A program made the translations under genes and the position numbers. This document shows positions 1 through 7,362 of a DNA stretch of 12,419 bases, one piece after another (positions within the stretch are counted from its first letter, which is position 1; each line of letters begins with the position of its first letter). The stretch is from an uncultured Clostridium sp. GTDB taxonomy: Bacteria; Bacillota; Clostridia; Peptostreptococcales; Peptostreptococcaceae. A model generated the notes under the pieces. That model was not told where the DNA came from and did no database searches. It was given only the letters and a program-made list of their open reading frames with translations. The stretch spans positions 1-12,419 of the forward strand of contig UQCY01000048.1 in the NCBI GenBank assembly GCA_900539645.1, given 5' to 3'.

Positions 1-1321
1 CAGCTATTGTAAATGTAGTGTGTCCTTCTCCGCCTACACCTATTCCTGCGTATGAAGGTGCATTTTTTACAAATATTGTTGCTTCTAATTTTTTAGCCAT
101 TTTTGTAAGTTTATCAACATTTTTAGAATGCATTATAGCAGTGTGTCTGTTTCCTGCTTCTGCTTCGTACGCCCAATCTATTGCTGTGTCTACATCAGGT
201 ACACTTACTATTGGAAGTATTGGCATTAACATTTCTTCTGTAACTAGGTGATGGTTTTTATTTGTTCTTGCTATTACAAGTTTTATATCATCATCTACAT
301 TTATTCCTACTAATGCAAGTAATTCTTTTGCTGATTTACCTACTAGGCTTGGGTTTGGTTTTCCATTTTCTTTAGATACAGCTTTGTCTAACTGTTCTAA
401 AACTTCTGGAGAAGTTATTTCGTATGCTCCATTTTTCTTCATGTAGTATATTAACTGATCCACTACTGATTCAACTGCGAATACTTCTTTTTCAGCTATA
501 CATGGAACATTATTGTCAAAGCTTGCTCCTGATACTATATCTTTTGCTGCTTTTTCTATATCAGCTGTTTCATCTACAACTACTGGTGGGTTTCCTGCCC
601 CTGCTCCTATAGCTTTTTTACCTGCAGAAAGTACCTGTTTTACTATTGCTGGTCCTCCAGTCGCAACTAATAATCTAACTTTTGGGCTTTCCATCATTAT
701 TTTACTGTTTTCTATTGATGGTTCTTTTACCATTGTTATTAAATTTCTTGGTGCTCCAGCTTCTTCTAAAGCTTTATTCATCATTTTTACAAGTTTTATA
801 GATACTTTTTTAGCTCTTGGATGAGGACTGAATACTACTGTATTTCCTCCAGCTATCATAGATATTGAGTTGTTTATTAATGTTTCTGTAGGGTTAGTAG
901 TTGGTGTTATAGATCCTATTACTCCAAATGGACAATATTCTTCTATAGTAAGTCCATCTTCTCCTGTTATAGCTCTTGTTTTTAAGTCTTCTGTACCTGG
1001 AGTATTTTCAGCAGCTACTCTATTTTTGATTATTTTATCTTCTACTCTACCTATTTTTGTTTCTTCAACAGCATCATAAGATATCATTTCTAAGTTTTCT
1101 TTTTTTAGAATTTCAGCTCTTATAGCATCTACAAATTTATCTCTCTGCTGAACAGAGCATTCAAAAAGTTCTTTCTGAGCTTTTTCACTTGCATCTATTG
1201 CTTCTACCATGCTATCAAATACACCGTATCCGTATTCTTCCTTAGAAGAAACTTCTACACCTTCTTCTTTTATTTCTTCTAGTACCTGTTTTATCATTTC
1301 CTGTATTAAATCTAATTCCAT
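1..1321 (-). CDS. CoA-acylating aldehyde dehydrogenase with encapsulation peptide (PduP/EutE family), 3' end cut off by window
   Basis: This enzyme oxidises a short aldehyde to acyl-CoA with NAD+ and CoA inside the microcompartment. About 440 codons are visible and the frame runs open off the window start; the family's usual Arg-rich C-terminus is missing, so roughly 25-30 residues lie outside. Residues 1-19 (MELDLIQEMIKQVLEEIKE) form a short amphipathic helix, followed by a linker and the catalytic core from about residue 33 (VFDSMVEAI). This is the typical layout of a shell-targeting peptide. The catalytic Cys274 sits in FDNNVPCIAEKEV, the classic PduP/EutE motif. The ATG at 1321 is preferred because GGAGGA lies six bases upstream; the in-frame ATG at 1327 abuts that site. 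The ribosome site lies between the eutJ stop and this gene, so the two are co-transcribed. It is the second aldehyde dehydrogenase of the locus. Family call is firm; acetaldehyde as substrate is inferred. Confidence 0.93.
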   Translation of the reverse strand, partial: MELDLIQEMIKQVLEEIKEEGVEVSSKEEYGYGVFDSMVEAIDASEKAQKELFECSVQQRDKFVDAIRAEILKKENLEMISYDAVEETKIGRVEDKIIKNRVAAENTPGTEDLKTRAITGEDGLTIEEYCPFGVIGSITPTTNPTETLINNSISMIAGGNTVVFSPHPRAKKVSIKLVKMMNKALEEAGAPRNLITMVKEPSIENSKIMMESPKVRLLVATGGPAIVKQVLSAGKKAIGAGAGNPPVVVDETADIEKAAKDIVSGASFDNNVPCIAEKEVFAVESVVDQLIYYMKKNGAYEITSPEVLEQLDKAVSKENGKPNPSLVGKSAKELLALVGINVDDDIKLVIARTNKNHHLVTEEMLMPILPIVSVPDVDTAIDWAYEAEAGNRHTAIMHSKNVDKLTKMAKKLEATIFVKNAPSYAGIGVGGEGHTTFTIA

Positions 1322-1334
1322 TTTCATTCCTCCA

Positions 1335-2144
1335 TTACTTACAGTTAAGCGCTATCCCATATGGTGTTACTAAAAGTGCTTTTTCTGCTTTGATACATTC
1401 TACACCTGTTACTTTATTGAAAGTTTCTTCAAAATCATCAAATAGACTTGCTCCTCCAACTACATAAACAGTATCTGTTGGATGATCTTTTAAAAAGCCT
1501 TTTACTATTGTAGACATTTTTTCCACTACTGGCACTACTATTGAATATATATCAGATTGATGAGATCTATCTTTTTTCATTTTTTCAGCCTCTGCTTTAT
1601 CTACACCATAATAACCTGCAACAGCAAGTGTCATGTGTGTTCCTCCAGTAGGCTCATCTGCAGTAAATATTACCTCACCATTTTCTAATACACTTATACC
1701 AGTTGTACCACCACCTATATCAACTACTGCTCCATCTTTTATTCCGATTACTGTGGATGCTGCTGTAGGTTCGTCAACTATGTTAGTTACCTCGAATCCT
1801 GCTCCTTCAACTACACTCACGAAACCTTTAGCATTTTTTACAAGTATTCCTGGTGGTATTGCAGTAGCTGCATTGATAAGCTCAGTACCAAGTCTTTCTT
1901 CTAATTCGGTCTTCATTTTCTTTAAGTTCTGTATTGCTCCAACATAGTCAACAACGATTCCGTCTTTTACAACTTTAGATTCATTAACTATCCCAGCTAC
2001 AGGTTTGCCATCTGCATCTACAACCGCTATAACTATATTTGCAGTCCCTAAATCCACACCACATCTAAGTGGTAATTTATATTCAGCTGTTTTTTCTGAT
2101 TTTATCAATTCGTCTAATTCATCAAGAATACTGTTTTTATACAT
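1335..2144 (-). CDS. eutJ: EutJ-like actin/Hsp70-fold ATPase, putative microcompartment chaperone
   Basis: This is a 269-residue protein of the EutJ family, close to the usual family length. It has the actin/Hsp70 nucleotide-binding signatures: phosphate-1 loop GVDLGTANIV (29-38), phosphate-2 loop VVDIGGGTTG (139-148) and adenosine motif YVVGGASLF (about 226-234). No Hsp70 substrate-binding domain follows, so it is an ATPase domain alone. EutJ proteins are commonly described as possible chaperones or reactivation factors of ethanolamine and related compartments, but the biochemical role is not settled. The start is supported by GGAGGT four bases upstream. It lies 16 bases after pduL and directly before the aldehyde dehydrogenase, so it belongs to the same transcript. 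A role in folding or assembling the enzyme core is inference from context. Confidence 0.9.
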   Translation of the reverse strand: MYKNSILDELDELIKSEKTAEYKLPLRCGVDLGTANIVIAVVDADGKPVAGIVNESKVVKDGIVVDYVGAIQNLKKMKTELEERLGTELINAATAIPPGILVKNAKGFVSVVEGAGFEVTNIVDEPTAASTVIGIKDGAVVDIGGGTTGISVLENGEVIFTADEPTGGTHMTLAVAGYYGVDKAEAEKMKKDRSHQSDIYSIVVPVVEKMSTIVKGFLKDHPTDTVYVVGGASLFDDFEETFNKVTGVECIKAEKALLVTPYGIALNCK

Positions 2145-2160
2145 AACTACCTCCAGTAAC

Positions 2161-2796
2161 CTACTTTTTAAGTATTGCTATATCATTATTTTTTATGAAC
2201 GCTGAGTTAGCTTCGTCCATATCTAAGTGCATTTCTAATTTATATTTATCAGAAACTCTAACTAGTACATTAGAAAGAAGTGCCTTTCTAGGTCCCATAA
2301 GCTGCACATCTACTAAATCTCCGTCTTTTACATCCATTCTTCTTGCATCTTCTGGAGTCATATGTATATGTCTTAATGCAACTATTGTTCCACATTCTAG
2401 TGTTACTGACCCTTCTGGCCCTATTATTTCTATGCCTGGAGTTCCTTCTAATTGTCCAGACTCTTTTATCATAGGTTTTACTCCTAATCTAAATGAATCT
2501 GTTACAGATATTTCTACCTGTGATTTATCTCTAAATGGACCCAAAATTCTAACCTTTTTAAATTCTCCTTTTGATCCTTTTATTGTAACTACTTCATTAG
2601 CCGCAAATTGTCCTGGCTGTTTAAGATCTACTTTTTTAGTAAGCACAGTATTTTTCCCGAAAAGAATTTCATAGTGCTCTCTTGACAGATGGACATGTCT
2701 ATTTGAAACACCGATTGGGATCTTATATGCTTCTAAATCATTTAATTTTTCCACTACTCTTTTGCATATTAAGTTTATTAATTCTTCCTGTTTCAT
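2161..2796 (-). CDS. pduL: Phosphotransacylase PduL with N-terminal encapsulation peptide
   Basis: PduL transfers the acyl group of acetyl- or propionyl-CoA to phosphate, giving acyl-phosphate and free CoA; it recycles CoA inside microcompartments and is unrelated to Pta. The expected zinc ligands are all visible: GVSNRHVHLS (His34, His36), RHIHMTP (His143, His145) and HLDMDEAN (His190). Their mutual spacing equals, as I recall it, that of the structurally characterised Rhodopseudomonas PduL. Residues 1-19 (MKQEELINLICKRVVEKLN) form an amphipathic helix separate from the core, a typical cargo-targeting peptide. I start the gene at 2796 because GAGGG lies five bases upstream; an in-frame ATG at 2814 has no ribosome site and would bury the helix. 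The 211-residue length fits the family. Its presence with two aldehyde dehydrogenases implies substrate-level ATP formation downstream through acetate or propionate kinase, not seen here. Confidence 0.95.
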   Translation of the reverse strand: MKQEELINLICKRVVEKLNDLEAYKIPIGVSNRHVHLSREHYEILFGKNTVLTKKVDLKQPGQFAANEVVTIKGSKGEFKKVRILGPFRDKSQVEISVTDSFRLGVKPMIKESGQLEGTPGIEIIGPEGSVTLECGTIVALRHIHMTPEDARRMDVKDGDLVDVQLMGPRKALLSNVLVRVSDKYKLEMHLDMDEANSAFIKNNDIAILKK

Positions 2797-2913
2797 GGTA
2801 TCCCTCGTTTTCATCGTATTTTTTTAACAGTTCTCATACTGTCTTTCATTCAGAATTTTCATTCTATTTATCATTCTAAAAGCGTCTATATTCTAATACA
2901 GTATCCCTTTTTA
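2797..2913. other. Intergenic gap between membrane protein gene and pduL
   Basis: This AT-rich gap of about 117 bases holds the pduL ribosome site (GAGGG) and part of an inverted repeat that begins in the preceding stop codon. I see no credible small gene in it and no convincing promoter hexamer pair. Transcription probably continues through from the regulator and membrane protein genes. Confidence 0.5.
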
Positions 2914-2922
2914 TTAGAATAT
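2888..2922 (-). repeat. 11-bp inverted repeat spanning the membrane-protein stop codon
   Basis: ATATTCTAATA at 2888-2898 is the reverse complement of TATTAGAATAT at 2912-2922, with a 13-base loop. The stop codon of the membrane protein lies in one arm. The stem is almost wholly A/T and no T-tract follows on the minus strand, so it is a weak hairpin, more likely an RNA processing or stability element, or chance in AT-rich DNA, than a terminator. Confidence 0.4.
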
Positions 2923-3780
2923 TAGGTTTATAAGCGCTACTGATATCATTATTACTGTAGCAGGTGGGTCTATGTAAGTATCCCCATTTGTGTTTATTAT
3001 GTTTCCTGCAAAATGCCAAGCAACAGCATTTATAGCACCAACTAGAGCTGCTACAAGTATATTACCTGATAATACATAAGCAAGCGCTGCTGGGAAAGAT
3101 ATGTGATGTGTTATTGGTGTTCCAAATCCAGCCTGTAAGAATATAAGTGATGCTGCACTTATTCCGAAACATACTACTGGATAAGATGCCATTGCTTCAG
3201 TTGATATTCCTAAGCTATTCATTACATATCCAACTGCACCTATTACTAAACCAAATGCAGCTCCAAGTATTAAATCAACAAATACTCCTGATTCAGCTTT
3301 AGGTATCCAGTCTCTTTTTTCTTTTAATGAACCTATAGGTCCTGTTTTTCCTATTATTAATCTACATAACATTAATGTGCAGAATACTGAAGCTCCTGGG
3401 GCGTCAGTTTGAAGGAAAGATAATTTTGTTGTAAATAATGTGTAGAATAAAAATCCTACTACCGCAAAAGCTCCCCCAGATAAAAGTGTTGGTATATCTT
3501 TCGTTGAATAAAGTGGTGTTAATACATCACCTGATGATTCAACTTTATGTCTTTTTAATGCTGCTACTGCTGTTGCTGCAGCAGCACCTGTAAATGCTAT
3601 ATGTGGTCCCCAGAATACACCAAATGTTATACTACCTACTGATAACTCTGGAATACCTGCCATTGCTATAAGACCACCTGCTATAGCAAGTATCCCAGTT
3701 ATTATAAATGCTGGAATTGCTCCAAAAGCTGCTCCAATCACTCCACCACCAAAGGCTGCAATTAATAAATTTAAGTCCAT
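2914..3780 (-). CDS. Polytopic membrane protein of unknown function, putative BMC-associated permease
   Basis: This 288-residue protein is hydrophobic throughout, with about seven to nine candidate membrane segments, many Gly/Ala-rich (for example around residues 5-45, 48-75, 95-123, 166-192 and the last third). It has no signal peptidase site, ATPase motif or soluble domain, so it is an integral inner-membrane protein. Polar features that may be functional are the paired His in GFGTPITHHISFP and a Gly-Asp/Asp-Pro-Pro motif, GDTYIDPPA at 266-274, close to the C-terminal segment. I do not recognise a named transporter family such as EutH, BCCT or SMR. Its position between the response regulator and pduL, with AAGGAGA five bases before the ATG, places it in the microcompartment operon. 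Uptake of the pathway substrate or export of a product is a reasonable inference, but the substrate is unknown. Confidence 0.8.
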   Translation of the reverse strand: MDLNLLIAAFGGGVIGAAFGAIPAFIITGILAIAGGLIAMAGIPELSVGSITFGVFWGPHIAFTGAAAATAVAALKRHKVESSGDVLTPLYSTKDIPTLLSGGAFAVVGFLFYTLFTTKLSFLQTDAPGASVFCTLMLCRLIIGKTGPIGSLKEKRDWIPKAESGVFVDLILGAAFGLVIGAVGYVMNSLGISTEAMASYPVVCFGISAASLIFLQAGFGTPITHHISFPAALAYVLSGNILVAALVGAINAVAWHFAGNIINTNGDTYIDPPATVIMISVALINLIF

Positions 3781-3810
3781 ATTGATCTCCTTATTTAGCG
3801 ACTATGAACC

Positions 3811-4803
3811 CTACACATTTCTATATTCAGAAATCGTCATACCTTCGTACTTTTTAAAAACTTTGCAGAAATAACTAAATTCATTGTATCCAACTTCAAA
3901 AGATATTTCTGCACCACTTTTTTCGGTCATACATAAGTATTCTTTCGCAAGATTTATTTTCTTTAAATGTATATAATTCATTATCGTCATGTTTAATTCT
4001 TTTTTGAAAATTCTACTTAAATAACCCTGGCTTATATTACAGTCTCTTACTATATCTTTTAAAGAAATATCTTCTCCGATTTTATTATCGATATATTTAA
4101 ATACATTCTTTAAAATAGCATATTTAGATGAGCTAATCTCAGCAAAAATGTAGTCCATTATCTTAAATATCCATATTGAAAGCATTCTTTTATCGAGTAC
4201 AGCCTTGTCAGATATACTAAACTTGTTCTTAATTTCTTCAAAGTTATAATCTCTTTCATGAAAGATTGAAATAAAGACTTTATCAGATATTTCTTTAACA
4301 ACTGTTCTCAAATCACTATCCTTACTTATTTCATATATCTCATCAACTAGTTCATCTATCATTTCATATCCCTTCATAAAATCTTTTTCACTTATAGTAT
4401 CAAAAATTCTTTTGGCTATAATATTTTCTTTATTGTCATTATCTTCTCTATGATTATTTAAAATCTCTACTATTATCTCTGGATTAACTGGCTTAACAAA
4501 ATACCGTTTAATTTTGCTATTAATAGCTGATTTCGCCATTTCAAAACTTTGGTAGCTGCTGACAATGTATATGTTTGCTTTTGGATTTATTGAAAGTATT
4601 TCTCTTGTTGCGTCTATACCATTCATTACAGGCATCATTATATCCATAAAAATTATATCAACCTGCTTGTTTTTACAGATTTCAACTGCTTCTCTTCCAT
4701 TTTTAGCAATATAATCTACTTGAAAACCATCTACTGATGAAATGATTTTCGTCATAGATATTCTCATTAATTCATCATCATCTACTACAAGTATTTTATA
4801 CAT
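3811..4803 (-). CDS. Response regulator: CheY-like receiver plus AraC-type DNA-binding domain
   Basis: This is a cytoplasmic transcription regulator of about 330 residues. The receiver domain (1-120) keeps all standard residues: acidic pocket Asp8-Asp9-Asp10, phospho-acceptor Asp54 in FMDIMMPVMNG, Ser82 and Lys104 in YFVKPV. A helical middle region (about 125-230) leads to a C-terminal AraC/XylS double helix-turn-helix (about 230-330) with the motifs ISLKDIVRDCNISQGYLSRI and EISFEVGYNEFSYFCKVFKK. I start it at 4803 (MYKILVVDDDE) because GAAGG lies eight bases upstream; a TTG at 4821 would add six residues and lacks a ribosome site. It overlaps the end of the sensor gene by eight bases (ATGTATAA), indicating translational coupling. 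It is probably the activator of this locus. The partner sensor lacks a normal phospho-acceptor His, so how the receiver is controlled is open. Confidence 0.93.
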   Translation of the reverse strand: MYKILVVDDDELMRISMTKIISSVDGFQVDYIAKNGREAVEICKNKQVDIIFMDIMMPVMNGIDATREILSINPKANIYIVSSYQSFEMAKSAINSKIKRYFVKPVNPEIIVEILNNHREDNDNKENIIAKRIFDTISEKDFMKGYEMIDELVDEIYEISKDSDLRTVVKEISDKVFISIFHERDYNFEEIKNKFSISDKAVLDKRMLSIWIFKIMDYIFAEISSSKYAILKNVFKYIDNKIGEDISLKDIVRDCNISQGYLSRIFKKELNMTIMNYIHLKKINLAKEYLCMTEKSGAEISFEVGYNEFSYFCKVFKKYEGMTISEYRNV

Positions 4804-6121
4804 AATCAAAACCTTCATCAAAGTTTATAGGGTATTTAATGTATACCTTTGTTCCCTCTCCTTTGATCCTTTCAGTGTTTATTCTATACTCTGTTCCAAA
4901 TGTATCAGTCATAAACTTTTGAACGTCTACAATAGATTTTACGATTTCATTTCCTTCATGATTTCCACCGTAAATTTTGTAAACATTTTCTAGTTCTGTT
5001 ATAGCCTGCCCAGTTCCATTATCTTCTATTAGTATTTCTATATCCTTACCTACTTTTGATATACTTATATTTATCATAAGATCTATATCTTCAGTGTTTA
5101 AAGTATAATAGATTCCTGCATATACAAATGGCAGTATCAAAGAATACGGTATATTTATATCCAATACATCTTTTTCAAATTTTATATTATAATCAAGTCT
5201 ATCTGAATATCTAATCTTATTAAGCTGTATAAATTTTTCGACCTTTCTTATTTCATCTCTAATAGTCTTATTCCCGTCAATATCTAATCCACTCTCTATA
5301 AAATCTAAATATCTTAGAACTGCTCCATTAGTTTTTGAAGCATCTTCTATAACTGCAAGATTTGATATCATATTAAAAGTATTTCTCATGAAAAACAGAT
5401 TGTTATCTCTTTTTAAAGTATCTACCTTTTCTTTTAATGAATTATTTTGATACTCTAGTCTTTTTATCTTATCTTCAAGCTCGCTAATTCTAGTTAAGTT
5501 CTTCTTTTGATTATGACCAGAAATAAGTTCTTGTTTTGTTAATTGGTTTATTATAAGCTCTACAAGTTTCGCTATTGAAACGATCTCTTTATATGAATAT
5601 ATTTTTAAATCGCTAATATCGACATCTTTTGTCTTTTCAGCTCTTATTTCTGTATCTGGTATATTTGCACCACCAGGAATCATATTCTTACTAAGTCTCA
5701 TAACTGAATCTGGAGCATCAAGGCATCTTACCTGCCCACCGATAAATCCACCTAAGTACTTATCATTAATTATTATAGGTATAGCAACTTCTAAAAGACC
5801 ACATGGACAAAAGTATATGCTAGTCTGTTTTGTTGTAGCTGCTATTATTGAACCAGATGCATCTGATAGCTTGCATAAAGTCCGCTTATTTTTATCTGTT
5901 CTCATCTTTCTGCAGAAGTTTGAGAACTTAGTTGGCTCTGATACTGGCTCTCCTCTATAATCAACAGTTACAAAGGCAAGTCCTGTAACATCAGAAATTA
6001 TCTTCTGTATTTCGTCTAAGTTCTTTCTTCCAAATATAGATATAATATCAAAGTTATCTTCTTTTCCTTCCAGATATTTTTCATTTATTGAAATATTTAT
6101 AGATTTACTATTAGTAGTCAT
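4796..6121 (-). CDS. PocR-domain sensor with degenerate LytS-type histidine kinase module
   Basis: This 441-residue protein has no membrane segment and should be cytosolic. Residues about 30-195 match the PocR ligand-binding domain, with the pattern CPCGLLEVAIPI and GGFIGGQV and conserved-looking Cys70, Cys83, Cys105, Cys107 and Cys133. PocR domains are known from the 1,2-propanediol regulator and are thought to sense small metabolites. A coiled coil (about 205-240) leads to a kinase-like region. There the family motif NPHFLxN reads NLFFMRN (241-247), so the phospho-acceptor His is Phe243; the N-box ENA position reads Tyr334-Ala335. The G1-like DNGTG (367-371) and G2-like GEGT (421-424) remain. 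It probably senses the pathway substrate and controls the coupled AraC regulator, perhaps without phosphorylation. AAGGAGA stands before the ATG, downstream of a gap with a plausible promoter. Confidence 0.9.
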   Translation of the reverse strand: MTTNSKSINISINEKYLEGKEDNFDIISIFGRKNLDEIQKIISDVTGLAFVTVDYRGEPVSEPTKFSNFCRKMRTDKNKRTLCKLSDASGSIIAATTKQTSIYFCPCGLLEVAIPIIINDKYLGGFIGGQVRCLDAPDSVMRLSKNMIPGGANIPDTEIRAEKTKDVDISDLKIYSYKEIVSIAKLVELIINQLTKQELISGHNQKKNLTRISELEDKIKRLEYQNNSLKEKVDTLKRDNNLFFMRNTFNMISNLAVIEDASKTNGAVLRYLDFIESGLDIDGNKTIRDEIRKVEKFIQLNKIRYSDRLDYNIKFEKDVLDINIPYSLILPFVYAGIYYTLNTEDIDLMINISISKVGKDIEILIEDNGTGQAITELENVYKIYGGNHEGNEIVKSIVDVQKFMTDTFGTEYRINTERIKGEGTKVYIKYPINFDEGFDYV

Positions 6122-6138
6122 AACGGTCTCCTTTTTAG

Positions 6139-6187
6139 TACCAATATTATAAAAGTTTATAAAAATAATAACTATTTACTATTGGTA
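6139..6187. repeat. Inverted repeat TACCAATA/TATTGGTA flanking the candidate promoter
   Basis: TACCAATA at 6139-6146 and its exact reverse complement TATTGGTA at 6180-6187 lie 41 bases apart centre to centre, about four helical turns. One arm touches the -10 box and the other lies just upstream of the -35 box. The two half-sites are a candidate operator for the AraC-type regulator encoded downstream, perhaps for autoregulation. I found no further copy upstream of the activase gene in the visible bases. Confidence 0.4.
6146..6174 (-). promoter_or_regulatory. Candidate sigma-A promoter for the regulator operon
   Basis: On the minus strand a perfect TATAAT (6146-6151) lies 25 bases before the sensor start codon, and 17 bases further upstream stands TAGTTA (6169-6174), only three of six matches to TTGACA. 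A strong -10 with a poor -35 would fit an activator-dependent promoter. The region is AT-rich, so a chance match is possible. If real, it lets the sensor, regulator, membrane protein, pduL, eutJ and aldehyde dehydrogenase genes be transcribed separately from the shell block. Confidence 0.45.
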
Positions 6188-6209
6188 ATATTTATTATCT
6201 TATTATAAC

Positions 6210-7331
6210 TTAATAGATTTTCTCTAGTATTTCAAGTATATCTTTATCTTTGATATCTCTTGGATTTCCTGGAAGACATCTGTCTTTCATTGTATTTACT
6301 GTCATTATAAACTTTTCAAGTTTCCATTTGCTTAAATCTACATTTCCACATTGAGAAATATTCTTAGGAATGTTCATTTCTTCCATTATATTTCTTATGA
6401 ATAACTTTAGTTTATAGATTGCATCACAGTCACAATCATTTTTTTCTGCAAGTCCAATTTTTCTAGAGTACTCAGCATATTTTTCTTTTGTTTTACTATC
6501 TTCCGAGTTAAAATCTATTACCTCACAAAGTAATATGGCATTTGCTAGACCATGAGCTATGTGGTATACACCTCCAAGCTGATGTGCTATTGAATGATTA
6601 ACACCTAATCCAGCAATATTAAATGCATTTCCAGCTAAATTTGATGCCATATGCATTTTTTCTTTTGCTACTTTATCGTCAGCATTTTTATATGCTGAAA
6701 GTAAATATTTAACGACTAATTCTCCTGATTTTTCTGCAAGTGCGTCTGAAAAATCATTAGCTCCTTTTGCAACATATGCTTCTAATGAATGTGTAAGTAC
6801 ATCCATTCCTGTATTTGCAACGATTGCTGGAGGAAGAGATTCTGTAGTCTTTGGATCAAGTATTGCTACAGTTGGAAGAATCTCATCTGATACAAGTGCG
6901 TGTTTTACGCTGCTCTGCTCATCTGTTACAACTGCAACATTTGTAACTTCTGATCCTGTTCCACTTGTTGTAGGGATTGCTATAAATTCTAAATCTTTTT
7001 TTAGCTTGCCTGCCTGTTTTAAGAAATAAATTGTTCCTTTTGCAGTGTCTATAGCTGATCCTCCACCAAATCCAATTAAATATTCAGCGTCTATCTGTAT
7101 CATTTTTGCCATAGCTTTTGATACAACACTTAGAGGAGGATCTGGTTTTATATCGTCAAATATTTCTACTGTATTTGTTTTGTCTAGATTATCTAGAACC
7201 ATATTTATCATTTTATTTTTTACTAAAAATCCATCTGACATAACTAATACCTTTGAATTTTTTATATCTCTCAAAGATTCCATAGCTCCTTCGCCAGAAT
7301 AAATTTTTGTAGTCTGACTTATTATATTCAT
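6210..7331 (-). CDS. pduQ: Iron-containing alcohol dehydrogenase, PduQ-like
   Basis: This 373-residue group III alcohol dehydrogenase reduces the short aldehyde to its alcohol and regenerates NAD+ for the aldehyde dehydrogenase. The NAD-binding loop GFGGGSAIDTAKG (87-99) and PTTSGTGSE (120-128) are intact. Metal ligands can be placed at Asp177 and His181 (TGMDVLTHSLEAY), His246 and His260 (VNHSIAHQLGGVYHIAHG), with family-like spacing. Features such as FDDIKPDPP and the C-terminal CLPGNPRDIKDKDI resemble PduQ rather than the long fused AdhE or generic butanol dehydrogenases. There is no N-terminal targeting helix, so if encapsulated it must enter by binding a partner. It follows the aldehyde dehydrogenase by 31 bases, with GAGGA eight bases before the ATG, and ends the shell/enzyme block ahead of the promoter-bearing gap. 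Symbol given by resemblance; substrate is inferred. Confidence 0.9.
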   Translation of the reverse strand: MNIISQTTKIYSGEGAMESLRDIKNSKVLVMSDGFLVKNKMINMVLDNLDKTNTVEIFDDIKPDPPLSVVSKAMAKMIQIDAEYLIGFGGGSAIDTAKGTIYFLKQAGKLKKDLEFIAIPTTSGTGSEVTNVAVVTDEQSSVKHALVSDEILPTVAILDPKTTESLPPAIVANTGMDVLTHSLEAYVAKGANDFSDALAEKSGELVVKYLLSAYKNADDKVAKEKMHMASNLAGNAFNIAGLGVNHSIAHQLGGVYHIAHGLANAILLCEVIDFNSEDSKTKEKYAEYSRKIGLAEKNDCDCDAIYKLKLFIRNIMEEMNIPKNISQCGNVDLSKWKLEKFIMTVNTMKDRCLPGNPRDIKDKDILEILEKIY

Positions 7332-7362
7332 AATTATCTTCCTCGATTTACGCTATCTATTT

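Noticed and set aside
18..1079. Several Ser/Thr/Ile-rich open frames on the plus strand
   Set aside because: They lie opposite the aldehyde dehydrogenase, which has clear family motifs. They are shadows with biased composition and no recognisable domain.
1..1321. Aldehyde dehydrogenase as a truncated pseudogene
   Set aside because: The frame is open to the window edge and ends within a conserved C-terminal motif, so the truncation is due to the window boundary.
2797..2814. Upstream in-frame ATG giving PduL six extra residues
   Set aside because: No ribosome site precedes it, while GAGGG is well placed before ATG 2796, which gives a targeting helix starting at Met as expected.
4804..4821. 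TTG start giving the response regulator six extra residues
   Set aside because: There is no ribosome site for it. ATG 4803 has GAAGG eight bases upstream and gives the normal receiver start MYKILVVDDD.
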